64,000 nucleotides of DNA from Arthrobacter sp. zg-Y820 (GTDB lineage Bacteria; Actinomycetota; Actinomycetes; Actinomycetales; Micrococcaceae), in the NCBI RefSeq assembly GCF_030142155.1, contig NZ_CP126247.1, forward strand, positions 1,054,001 through 1,118,000, written 5' to 3'. Positions 8,994-16,219 of this stretch are shown piece after piece (the stretch's first letter is position 1; each line of letters starts with the position of its first letter). Below the pieces are notes generated by a model, which ran no database searches, had not been told where the DNA came from, and saw nothing but the letters and a program-made list of their open reading frames with translations. Made by a program: the position numbers and the translations under genes.

Positions 8994-10032
8994 GGCGCCA
9001 CAGTTCAGTTATTGCTTTTGCCATGCGATCGCTCGAATAACTTTTACTCCAATTGGTTCGTCCATTCGAACCGAGTTTCAGGGCTTTCTCGAAATCACAA
9101 AGGGCAAGCATCGTCTTGGCTAGGGCTCCTGCATCTCTTGGTGGCACCAGGTGCCCGTCGATTCCTTCCCGAACTACCTCGGGAATTCCGCCGACGTCAG
9201 TGGCTATAACCGCCGTCGAAACAGACATAGCTTCCAAGACCGTCAGCGGCATGTTCTCGAAGTGTGACGGTAGAACAACCGCCCATGCCTCTGACATCGT
9301 GGTAAGCGTTTCACTGTTAGTCAGCCAACCCAATTGGATAACATTAGGTGGGGCATCGTTCAATAGAGCCTCTACTTCGTTGTCGGCAGAGCCGCCTATG
9401 ACGATGAGCTTGGCTTCAGACGATTTGGATAACTCTTGGAATGCCCTCATAAGCTCCGGTACACCTTTTGGTACGCTCAATCTCCCAGCATAAACGAATG
9501 TAGGAATTAGTGACTTGCGGGAGGAGCCGGTTCCATCGATATTGGGCTTCGCTGTTCCGTTCGGGATCACCGAAATCTGCTCTGAACTGACACCAAGGAT
9601 TTCCATAACAAAGTGGCTCCAGCTAGGAGTCAGAGCGATCACTCTGGATGAGCCCTGGAAATATAAACGAACTAGTCGTGCCCGACGATGGCTCAGTGAG
9701 CTAATAAAACCTGGGTAGCCGCCACCATGAAGATGTATCACATATGGAATACCAAGTCCCCGCGCGACGCCAGCAATTATTATGTTGCGATACGTGCTCC
9801 CGCGAGAAGCGGTGTTCAAATGGACCACGTCCGGGTGGCCGAATGCCATCCATGACATGGTTTTGAAGAAGGAACCGACATTTAGTCGCCCAGTTGAGGC
9901 GTCCTTGCCGAGCGGATTCAGAAATCTGGTTTCAATCTCGCCCTGCTCCTCACACCAAGCCCTTATCAGCGTCATAACTTGGGCTATGCCGCCCGCAGAC
10001 CCGGGAGGGTCACCAACTATTAAGACTTTCAA
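8980..10032 (-). CDS. Glycosyltransferase family 4 (GT-B fold)
   Basis: The protein is a GT4-type retaining glycosyltransferase of about 350 aa. The N-terminus shows KVLIVGDPPGSAGGIAQVM, the acceptor-side glycine loop. The C-terminal Rossmann half has SVIPNGTA, FVYAGRLSVPKGVPELMRAF and the donor-binding ALPSHFENMPLTVLEAMS-type stretch with the expected E-x7-E glutamates. I chose the TTG at 10032 because GGGAGAAG lies five bases before it and family homology starts there; an upstream start at 10074 would add 14 atypical residues. It is the first gene of the leftward unit with the flippase and TupA-like gene. Sugar specificity is unknown. Confidence 0.85.
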   Translation of the reverse strand: MKVLIVGDPPGSAGGIAQVMTLIRAWCEEQGEIETRFLNPLGKDASTGRLNVGSFFKTMSWMAFGHPDVVHLNTASRGSTYRNIIIAGVARGLGIPYVIHLHGGGYPGFISSLSHRRARLVRLYFQGSSRVIALTPSWSHFVMEILGVSSEQISVIPNGTAKPNIDGTGSSRKSLIPTFVYAGRLSVPKGVPELMRAFQELSKSSEAKLIVIGGSADNEVEALLNDAPPNVIQLGWLTNSETLTTMSEAWAVVLPSHFENMPLTVLEAMSVSTAVIATDVGGIPEVVREGIDGHLVPPRDAGALAKTMLALCDFEKALKLGSNGRTNWSKSYSSDRMAKAITELWRHETK

Positions 10033-10336
10033 GTTCTCTTCTCCCTGGCATTGGCACCGCATCCGGGAGGTCATCCGCCCTGCCGTCAGACGTCGCCACT
10101 CATCGTAATTCCGCAGGCGTATAGGACGGCAGAAGAAACTCCACTATTCATCCCGTATCCCAGCTTAGAGCCAGCATCCTCAGCACACCAAATAGCCGGT
10201 CAGATTTTCGTTCTCGAAGCGTGTGAAACCACCCTGTAACACTTGCGATCGTGCACTGAAAAAGGATTTCAGTGGTCCTGTTGATACTGTCTTATGAGTA
10301 GTAGTACACGCTCGATTTAGTAGACATGAGGTTTAC
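10033..10336. other. Divergent promoter region
   Basis: About 300 bases lie between the leftward GT4 operon and the rightward QueC-like gene, so two promoters are expected. A TTGATA at about 10279 upstream of an AT-rich stretch could be a -35 element for the rightward gene, but the matching -10 is not clear. No reading frame here is convincing. Confidence 0.4.
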
Positions 10337-11077
10337 ATGGAACAGTCTCCCGTCAACACGCTTTGGACTTCGGGCTGGGACTCTACCTACCGTATTGCAG
10401 ATCTGGTCTTGAAACAGCGGATTCCAGTCTCGCCGTGGTATGTGATGGATGAGAACCGTCGATCAACGGCAGTAGAGCTTCGCACACTAGCTGGGTTACG
10501 AGAACTCATCGCGAGCAAGGACTCCGAAGCTGGGGAACTGCTTGGGCCCCTAGTAGTCCGTCGAAGGAAGGACATTCCCACAGATTCCACGATTACGGAA
10601 AAATACGACACGTTGTTTGCCCGCGGGTACCTCGGCAAGCAGTATGAATGGCTTGCCCGCCTGGCGTCGGCTGAAAATGTGGAGTTCGAGCTCGGGCTAA
10701 AGGCTGATGATCGGCCGACGAAAATGCTTATGGACTATATCGTTCCGGTAGAAGGCCCGGGCCTTTATACGCTCGGCCAAGATGTCGGCGATGAGCCCCT
10801 TCGGCTCTTCGAGAGGTTCTTTTTCCCAATTTTGGACATGACGAAGGCTGACATGATGGCGAACGCCCGTGAGTACGGTTTCCTGGATGTGTTGAATGAA
10901 ACATGGTTCTGTCACTGTCCGACCCTTTCTGGCAAGGCCTGTGGCTGGTGTGCTCCGTGTGAGCATGCGCGAGAAGAGGGATTCGGTTGGCGGGTACCGA
11001 AGGCAACCGCAGTTCGCCGACTCGAATTTCTGGCACAGAAAGTAATTTGGAAAGGCCGCTTGGCTTTTACCCGCTGA
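10337..11077 (+). CDS. QueC-like PP-loop ATPase with four-cysteine zinc motif
   Basis: This 246-aa protein opens with a PP-loop, LWTSGWDSTYR (SGWDS in place of the usual SGGxDS). Near its C-terminus it has a CHCPTLSGKACGWCAPC motif, the C-x7-C-x2-C-x2-C zinc ligand arrangement of 7-cyano-7-deazaguanine synthase (QueC). PP-loop enzymes adenylate a carboxylate, amide or tRNA base before nucleophilic attack. Sequence between the motifs differs from classical QueC as I know it. No QueD, QueE or QueF partner is present nearby, and the gene sits at the edge of a polysaccharide cluster. A role in modifying a sugar or a carboxylate there is a reasonable inference but not shown. The start has GAGG five bases upstream. 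Confidence 0.7.
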   Translation: MEQSPVNTLWTSGWDSTYRIADLVLKQRIPVSPWYVMDENRRSTAVELRTLAGLRELIASKDSEAGELLGPLVVRRRKDIPTDSTITEKYDTLFARGYLGKQYEWLARLASAENVEFELGLKADDRPTKMLMDYIVPVEGPGLYTLGQDVGDEPLRLFERFFFPILDMTKADMMANAREYGFLDVLNETWFCHCPTLSGKACGWCAPCEHAREEGFGWRVPKATAVRRLEFLAQKVIWKGRLAFTR

Positions 11078-11141
11078 GTTCATTGCACGGTGCGTCACAA
11101 GATCCCGGTCCCCGTATGTTGTCCGCTGGCAGGGCCGCTAG

Positions 11142-12839
11142 TTACGGGGGAGAATTGCTCAGCGGCAGCTCCACCCGAAACGCCGTCCCCACACCCAACT
11201 CCGACTCGAAGGAAATCTTCCCGCTGTGGGCCTCCACAATGGACTTGGTGATCACCAGTCCGAGGCCCACGCCGGGGATGGCGGCCTTTTTGACCTGACC
11301 GGTGCGGAAGAACTTGGTGAAGACCTCCAGCTGATCGTCCGGGCTCATGCCCATGCCGTTGTCCGCGACCTCCAGCACCACCGTGCCCGGCTCGGCCCAG
11401 GCTCGGACGGTGACTTTTCCGCCGTCGGGGGAGTACTTGATGGCGTTGGAGAGCAGGTTGTCCAGCACCTGCAGGATTCGGCCGGAATCCACCCGCACCG
11501 GCAAGGAATCGGGAACGTCGCAAAGCAGCCGGATGCCGGCAACCTCGGCCCGCGTTGCCGCGGAGTCCAGGCTCGTGTGCACCAGCTCGGCAAGATCGGC
11601 GTCGGCCTCCGTCAGGGCGATGATGCCCGAGGCCGTGGTCAGCAGATCCGAGACCAGAGTGAGCAGCCGCTCGGCGTTGCGCTGGGCCACCAGCAGGCCG
11701 GTGCGGACGGGACCTTTCAGTTGCTGCTCGTCAGCGTCGTCGAGCGCGAGGTCGAGGTAGCCGATGATCGAGGTCAGGGGAGTGCGCAGCTCGTGCGAGA
11801 CGCTGGAGACAAAGTCCTCCTTTGCGTTCAGCGCATTGACCACGTCGGTGACGTCGCTGTAGGCGAGCACCGACCCGGCAAACGTGCCGTGATCGCGCAG
11901 TGCGCGGGCGCAGACGGCCAGCGCACGTTGGCTTTTGCCGGTTCCCACCCAGACGATGACGTCGGAGAAGGACTCTTCCCGCATCGCTCGCTGGGTCGGG
12001 CGCTGGGCATGGGGTAACTTCGTGACCTGGTCCAGTCCAAAGATCAGGGCACCGCCGCCCGGATCCCTGTCGCCGCCCAGACCCGCCAGGGCATGGTTGA
12101 TCCGCTGCCGGCTGTTCATCAGAATGGTCCGGCCCGTGGCGTCCAGGGCCATGACGCCGACATCGACGGTTTCCAGCACGCCGTTGAGCAGCTGCGAGTG
12201 AACCCTGCTTTCCTGCAGGCTGCCCTGCAAGCTGTTCTCGGCGGCGAGCAGCCTCGTGTGCTGAGCGGTGGTGTCCTGCTCCACCACCACAACGGTGCAA
12301 AAGATCCCCAGCATGACAAACGGAATCAGCATCGGGCTGGCCAAATCCCTGAGCGAGGTTTGGCCGGCGGCAACCAGCGGCGCCCACACCACCAGCAGGG
12401 TGCCGGAAAAACTCAGCAGCCCGGCGATCCAGCGCGAGGTGCCTGACCACGCCAGCCAAAACACCGGATACACGCACAGCAGGCTTAAACCGGTGACAGC
12501 TGTCCTTCCGCCGTTATAGAGGCAGCAGATCACGGCGAAGTCCAGCAGGGGAATTACCCAGTAGGCGGGATGGAACAGCCGTTGCCAGGGAACGAGCAGG
12601 CAGGCGGAGGAGGCCGCGGCCAGCAGCACCAGGCCCAGTTGAAAATAATCCTCGCGGAACGTTTGCGGACTCACAGCTGCGACCAGGGGCAGTGCGATGA
12701 GGACGGTGAGCAGCAGCGGCAATTGGCTCAGTGCAACGCGCAGGCGCAGCGATAATTCATGAAATTCGCGGCGAATACCCATCAGTGCCAAGACGCGGCG
12801 CTCGAATGTTGACAAAAAAGGGACCCCCGGAATCCTCAT
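11142..12839 (-). CDS. Membrane sensor histidine kinase (paralogue 1)
   Basis: This 565-aa kinase has about six N-terminal membrane helices (residues 40-200), a coiled linker, a PAS-like segment (GVLETVDVGVMALDATG, about 220-330), a HisKA domain with phospho-accepting His near 348 (SVSHELRTPLTSIIGYLD), and an HATPase domain with the N box LLSNAIKYSPDGG, G1 (VADNGMGM) and G2 (GVGLGLVI). It is divergently placed from the response regulator at 12934, its likely partner. The kinase at 16220-17989 has the same layout and strong N-terminal similarity (REFHELSL versus TEFYELSL; PYW.IPL.D, YPVFWLAWS versus FPVFWMAWS), so they arose by duplication. The signal sensed is unknown. Confidence 0.92.
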   Translation of the reverse strand: MRIPGVPFLSTFERRVLALMGIRREFHELSLRLRVALSQLPLLLTVLIALPLVAAVSPQTFREDYFQLGLVLLAAASSACLLVPWQRLFHPAYWVIPLLDFAVICCLYNGGRTAVTGLSLLCVYPVFWLAWSGTSRWIAGLLSFSGTLLVVWAPLVAAGQTSLRDLASPMLIPFVMLGIFCTVVVVEQDTTAQHTRLLAAENSLQGSLQESRVHSQLLNGVLETVDVGVMALDATGRTILMNSRQRINHALAGLGGDRDPGGGALIFGLDQVTKLPHAQRPTQRAMREESFSDVIVWVGTGKSQRALAVCARALRDHGTFAGSVLAYSDVTDVVNALNAKEDFVSSVSHELRTPLTSIIGYLDLALDDADEQQLKGPVRTGLLVAQRNAERLLTLVSDLLTTASGIIALTEADADLAELVHTSLDSAATRAEVAGIRLLCDVPDSLPVRVDSGRILQVLDNLLSNAIKYSPDGGKVTVRAWAEPGTVVLEVADNGMGMSPDDQLEVFTKFFRTGQVKKAAIPGVGLGLVITKSIVEAHSGKISFESELGVGTAFRVELPLSNSPP

Positions 12840-12933
12840 AGCTATAGCAGTGATTATAGGGGGAGGCTGTAGTATATCTGCGTAGGGGAGCGGGTTATCA
12901 AAAGGTCTCGCAGGACGGAAAAATCAGCCAAAA
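12840..12933. promoter_or_regulatory. Divergent promoter of sensor kinase and response regulator
   Basis: On the minus strand a perfect TATAAT (12858-12853) lies 13 bases before the kinase ATG, which would give a nearly leaderless transcript; no good -35 is visible. An AT-rich GTAGTATATCTG on the plus strand could serve the regulator. The overlap of the two elements would allow shared control. This is a sequence-only call. Confidence 0.35.
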
Positions 12934-13773
12934 ATGGATACACAACGCGTTGCAGTCATCATCGAAGACGATAAAGATATCCGCGATCTATTAAATGCGG
13001 TATTGCAGCAGTCCGGATTCAAGGTATTCACCAGTCCCAACGGGGCCGAAGGCGTGGAAGCAGTCCGCACGCACAATCCCACGGTGGTCACCCTGGACCT
13101 CGGCCTGCCGGACATTGACGGCTTTGAAGTGATCCGCCAGCTGCGCCTGTTTTCCGACGCGTATATTGTCATGCTGACCGCCCGCGCCGAGGAGCTCGAC
13201 ACCCTCATGGGTCTGGAGGCCGGCGCCGACGACTACATCACCAAACCCTTCCGCCCGCGCGAGCTGCGCGCCCGCATCTCCGCGATGCTGCGCCGCCCCC
13301 GTACCAGCGACGAAAACGCCGACATGGCTCCCGACCCCGCGGTCCCGGAAGCGGCTGTCGTCGGTTCCGCTGCTTCGACGACGACGGCCATCACCGACAC
13401 CGCCCCCGCCGCCGCGGCGCCCGCCGTTCCCGAGGCCAAGGAGGCCGGGCACTTTCAGCACAACGGCCTGAGCCTGGACTTCGGCACCCGGACCACCGAA
13501 ATTGACGGCGTAGCGGTGGAACTGACCCGCACCGAGTTTGAACTGCTCCATGCCGTCCTGGAGAGCGGCCGCCGGGTCCGCACCAAAACCGACCTGGTGC
13601 GCCGGCTGCGCGGCGACGAATACGACGCCGGCGGCTTCATCAGCGAAGCCGACGAACGCACCGTCGAGGTCCACGTGGGCAACGTCCGCCGCAAGCTCGG
13701 CGACGACTCCCGCTCGCCGCGCTGGGTGGAAACGGTCCGCGGCGTCGGATACCGGCTGGCACCGGCCCGCTAA
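12934..13773 (+). CDS. OmpR-family response regulator
   Basis: The receiver domain (residues 1-120) has the acidic pocket E11/D12, the phospho-accepting D55 in TLDLGLPD, the conserved Thr/Ser and the lysine of YITKPF. The C-terminal winged-helix DNA-binding domain (about 175-277) has LTRTEFELLHAVLESGRRV and VEVHVGNVRRKLGDD, typical of OmpR/PhoB. The linker between them (about 125-170) is unusually long and rich in Ala, Pro, Thr and Val. It is transcribed away from sensor kinase 1 and is the only response regulator in the window, so it may serve both paralogous kinases. Confidence 0.93.
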   Translation: MDTQRVAVIIEDDKDIRDLLNAVLQQSGFKVFTSPNGAEGVEAVRTHNPTVVTLDLGLPDIDGFEVIRQLRLFSDAYIVMLTARAEELDTLMGLEAGADDYITKPFRPRELRARISAMLRRPRTSDENADMAPDPAVPEAAVVGSAASTTTAITDTAPAAAAPAVPEAKEAGHFQHNGLSLDFGTRTTEIDGVAVELTRTEFELLHAVLESGRRVRTKTDLVRRLRGDEYDAGGFISEADERTVEVHVGNVRRKLGDDSRSPRWVETVRGVGYRLAPAR

Positions 13774-13855
13774 GCCTGCAACGCTTGCCGCCGAAACCCG
13801 GCAGCGCTTAGATGAGACCCGACGGAAACCCGCGTCTCACCTCTAAGGAGCTCCG

Positions 13856-14581
13856 ATGAAGCTCGCCCCGCACCTGCACCGCATCGGCAATGACATTGTG
13901 GCGGCCTACCTCATCGACACCGACGACGGCGTCACCGTCATCGATGCCGGACTCCCCGGACACTGGCCGGAGCTGCTCGACGAACTGAAAACCATGGGCC
14001 GGACTCCCGGGGACATCCGCGGCCTGGTGCTCACCCACGGCGACAGCGACCACATCGGTTTCGCTGAGAAGCTGCGCCGCGAGTACGGCGTCCCCGTCTT
14101 CGTCCATGCCGCCGACGCCGAGCGCGCCCGCGGCGGCGACAAGCCGAAACCGGCGATGGGGCCAAGAAAGCTCGGCCCCATGCTGGGTTTCCTGGCCTAC
14201 GGATTGCGCAAAAAAGGCTGGCGCACCGCCTCCCTCACCGAGGTCACCGAAGTGGCCGACGGCGACGTGCTGCCGCTGCCCGGCTCACCGCGGATCATCG
14301 CGATGCCGGGCCACTCACCGGGCAGCGTCGCCGTGCACGTGCCGGCAGCCGACGCCGTCTTCGTGGGCGACGCGCTCACCACCCGGCATGTGCTGACCGG
14401 CCGCACCGGCCTGCAGCCGGCACCCTTCACCGACGACCCGGACCAGGCCCTGGAATCCCTCGGCCGGCTCGCCGACGTCGACGCCGTCTGGGTGCTGCCC
14501 GGACACGGTCCACCGTGGCGGGGGAATCCGGGCACGGTCCAGGAGACAGTGCGCCAAGCCGGGGCCGGCGCCGGGACCTGA
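13856..14581 (+). CDS. Metallo-beta-lactamase-fold hydrolase
   Basis: This 241-aa protein has the metal-binding motif LTHGDSDHIGF (H-x-D-x-D-H) near residue 59, later histidines in AMPGHSPGSVAVH and VLPGHGPPW, and an aspartate in AVFVGDALTTRH, together the ligands of a dinuclear MBL-fold enzyme. Family members include glyoxalase II-like, lactonase and nuclease-like hydrolases; substrate cannot be assigned. AAGGAG lies eight bases before the ATG. It follows the response regulator by about 80 bases in the same direction and may be co-transcribed with it. Confidence 0.85.
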   Translation: MKLAPHLHRIGNDIVAAYLIDTDDGVTVIDAGLPGHWPELLDELKTMGRTPGDIRGLVLTHGDSDHIGFAEKLRREYGVPVFVHAADAERARGGDKPKPAMGPRKLGPMLGFLAYGLRKKGWRTASLTEVTEVADGDVLPLPGSPRIIAMPGHSPGSVAVHVPAADAVFVGDALTTRHVLTGRTGLQPAPFTDDPDQALESLGRLADVDAVWVLPGHGPPWRGNPGTVQETVRQAGAGAGT

Positions 14582-14591
14582 CGCCGCGCCG

Positions 14592-15758
14592 TCAGGTCCC
14601 GCGCAGCTCAGCATTCAGCCGCGCCGCCTGCAGCGTCAGATGGTCGCGCTCCGGCACATTCGGCGCCGCACGTGCAGCGGCGGCGTAGAGCCGCGCCGCC
14701 GCCGCCGGGTCGCCGTCGCGCTCGGTCAGGTACGCCAGCGCGGCGGTGTGCCGGGGGAGCCCGGGATCCAGCGCGGCCAGGGCCGCCAGCCCGGCGCGCG
14801 GCCCGTCCGCCTCGCCGACGGCGACCGCGCGGTTGAGCCGGGCCACCGGACTGCCGGTGAGCCGCACCAGCTCGTCGTACCACTCCACGATCTGCGGCCA
14901 GTCGGTCTCCCCGGCCGTGCGGGCGTCGGCGTGCAGCGCGGCAATCGCTGCCTGCCCCTGATACTCGCCCAGCCGGTCGCGGGCCAGCGCCCGCTGCAGC
15001 ACGTCCACGCCCTCGGTGATCAGCGCGGTGTCCCAGCGGCTGCGGTCCTGCTCGGTCAGCGGAATCAGGGCGCCGCGGGGACCGGTCCGCGCGGAACGCC
15101 GGGCGGCATGGAGCAGCATCAGCGCCAGCAGCCCGCTCACCTCGGGATGATCGATGCCGGCGGCCAGCCGGCGGGTCAGCCGGATGGCTTCGGCGGCCAG
15201 ATCCACGTCCCCGGAGTAGCCCTCGTTGAACACCAGATACAGCACCCGCAGCACGGTGCCCACGTCACCGGGGGAGTCGAAGCGGCGCCCGGCGAGCAGG
15301 CGCTTGGCCCGGCTGATCCGCTGCGCCATGGTGGCGTCTCCCACCAGATAGGCGGCGGCGATCTGCCGTGTGGTCAGCCCGCCGACGGCGCGGAGCGTGA
15401 GCGCCACCGCCGAGGACGCACTGAGCGAGGGATGCGCGCACAGGAAGTACAGCTGCAGCGTGTCGTCACCGGTTCCGGCCGGCCCGGGGGCGGGCTCGGC
15501 CCGCACCCGCAGCTCGCGCTGCCGGCGCGAGTCCTCGGCGCGCACGGCGTCGAGGAACTTGCGCCAGGCCACGGTGACCAGCCACGCCTTCGGATCCCGC
15601 GGCGGCTGCTCCGGCCACTTCCGCAGCGCCTCCACGAGGGCCTCCTGCACCGCGTCCTCCGCCGCCGCGAAGTCGGCTCCGCGGCGGACGACGACGGCGA
15701 TCACCTGCGGGATCAGCGCCCGCAGCAGCACCTCGTTCGGGACGGCGGCGTCAGCCAC
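14592..15758 (-). CDS. ECF42-type RNA polymerase sigma factor with C-terminal extension
   Basis: The first 180 residues hold sigma region 2 (AAEDAVQEALVEALRKWP, then PKAWLVTVAWRKFLDAVR) and region 4 (ALTLRAVGGLTTRQIAAAYLV, MAQRISRAKRLL). The following 200 residues are an alpha-helical, TPR-like extension beginning with VLYLVFNEGYSG and including EWYDELVRLTGSPVARLNRAVAVGEADG-type repeats (described, not quoted in full). That extension defines the ECF42 group, which lacks an anti-sigma factor and is usually encoded beside a YCII/DGPF protein. Exactly that partner lies seven bases upstream in the same orientation. The extension is thought to regulate activity. Targets are unknown. Confidence 0.9.
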   Translation of the reverse strand: MADAAVPNEVLLRALIPQVIAVVVRRGADFAAAEDAVQEALVEALRKWPEQPPRDPKAWLVTVAWRKFLDAVRAEDSRRQRELRVRAEPAPGPAGTGDDTLQLYFLCAHPSLSASSAVALTLRAVGGLTTRQIAAAYLVGDATMAQRISRAKRLLAGRRFDSPGDVGTVLRVLYLVFNEGYSGDVDLAAEAIRLTRRLAAGIDHPEVSGLLALMLLHAARRSARTGPRGALIPLTEQDRSRWDTALITEGVDVLQRALARDRLGEYQGQAAIAALHADARTAGETDWPQIVEWYDELVRLTGSPVARLNRAVAVGEADGPRAGLAALAALDPGLPRHTAALAYLTERDGDPAAAARLYAAAARAAPNVPERDHLTLQAARLNAELRGT

Positions 15759-15765
15759 GACGGGC

Positions 15766-16173
15766 TCATTCCGTAACGGTCAGCGGCGGGCTGAGGAAGG
15801 GCCGGACCTCGATCCACTCGTAGATCGGCTGGCCCGCCGGACCCGGAGCCGCGGACAGTTCCCCGGCCAGCTCGACCGCGCGGTCGTAGCTGTCGACGTC
15901 GAGCACCATCCACCCGGCGATCAGGTCCTTGGTCTCCGCGAACGGACCGTCGGTAACCGGCGGACGGCCCTCGCCGTCGTACCGGACAAACGTGCCCTCC
16001 GGCGACAACGCCTGCCCGTCGAGGTACTCGCCGGTTTCCGTCAGCCGGTCCGCGAAGTCCTGCATGTACTGCATGTGGGCGGAGATTTCCTCCGGCGTCC
16101 ACTGGTCCATCGGCGCATCATTGAGCGCTGCCGGGCCGCCGCGGTAGTGCTTGAGCAATAGGTACTTGGCCAT
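15766..16173 (-). CDS. YCII-domain (DGPF) protein
   Basis: This 135-aa protein has the YciI-like fold signature: MAKYLLLKHYRGG at the start, a central TDGPFAETKDLIAGWMVLDVDS with the DGPF motif, and IYEWIEVRPF at the end. The start at 16173 is fixed by AAGGAG eight bases before the ATG; a longer open frame runs upstream but overlaps the kinase gene. It lies seven bases before the ECF42-type sigma gene, the classical pair. YCII proteins resemble small dimeric muconolactone-isomerase-like enzymes with a His-Asp pair, but the reaction in this pair is not known. Confidence 0.9.
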   Translation of the reverse strand: MAKYLLLKHYRGGPAALNDAPMDQWTPEEISAHMQYMQDFADRLTETGEYLDGQALSPEGTFVRYDGEGRPPVTDGPFAETKDLIAGWMVLDVDSYDRAVELAGELSAAPGPAGQPIYEWIEVRPFLSPPLTVTE

Positions 16174-16219
16174 GGCGGTTTCTCCTTGGTTTGGTGCGAC
16201 ACAGCCATTGTGGCTGCAT

